This document shows positions 5,405-5,406 of a stretch of 5,406 nucleotides of DNA, in pieces; within the stretch, counting starts at the first letter, position 1, and every line of letters starts with the position of its first letter. Under the pieces are notes generated by a model. That model was not told where the DNA came from, did not search any database, and saw nothing but the letters and a program-made list of their open reading frames with translations. Source of the DNA: Lachnoclostridium phytofermentans (lineage in GTDB: Bacteria > Bacillota > Clostridia > Lachnospirales > Lachnospiraceae); contig DPVV01000579.1 of the NCBI GenBank assembly GCA_003526525.1, positions 1 through 5,406 of the forward strand, read 5' to 3'. A program made the position numbers and the translations under genes.

Positions 5405-5406
5405 TA

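Overview
The window is AT-rich low-GC Firmicute DNA. AGGAG-type ribosome binding sites, a TTG start, A-rich spacers and the protein types (large Asn/Ser/Thr-rich Ig-like surface protein, VanZ-like membrane protein, ~690-residue M29 aminopeptidase, class I PurE) fit a Clostridia/Lachnospiraceae genome, perhaps a Lachnoclostridium phytofermentans relative. That placement is recognition and inference, not a database result. All five genes lie on the + strand. The density and spacing look chromosomal; no transposase, phage gene, CRISPR array, tRNA or rRNA was seen.

Layout: (1) 1-1139 is the 3' end of a gene for a secreted or surface protein built of bacterial Ig-like beta-sandwich domains. An imperfect hairpin and a perfect 18-bp bidirectional terminator (1183-1224) follow it. 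(2) 1225-1468 is non-coding. It holds a strongly foldable element (1249-1345) and a near-consensus sigma-A promoter (1402-1430). (3) 1469-1948 is a VanZ-like membrane protein with a TTG start. (4) 1949-2085 is a foldable leader: a 12-bp perfect hairpin, an 8-bp hairpin, and a structure that can hide the Shine-Dalgarno of the next gene. (5) 2086-2409 encodes a 107-residue three-helix membrane protein of unknown function. (6) 2439-2510 is an approximately 12-bp A-tract tandem repeat immediately upstream of (7) 2524-4605, an M29-family metallo-aminopeptidase with about 230 extra N-terminal residues. (8) 4606-4696 holds two mutually exclusive hairpins ahead of (9) purE (4697-5203), N5-carboxyaminoimidazole ribonucleotide mutase. 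(10) A strong terminator (5266-5318) closes purE, and a second foldable, relatively GC-rich element fills the window's end.

The genes do not form one pathway. The terminators at 1183-1224 and 5266-5318 bound a block (vanZ-like, small membrane protein, aminopeptidase, purE) with no other convincing intrinsic terminator inside it. Read-through from the 1402-1430 promoter is therefore possible, and the leaders at 1987-2085 and 4610-4656 could tune individual genes. I did not find a convincing new multi-gene system. The most interesting material is the intergenic RNA/DNA structure and the N-terminal extension of the aminopeptidase.
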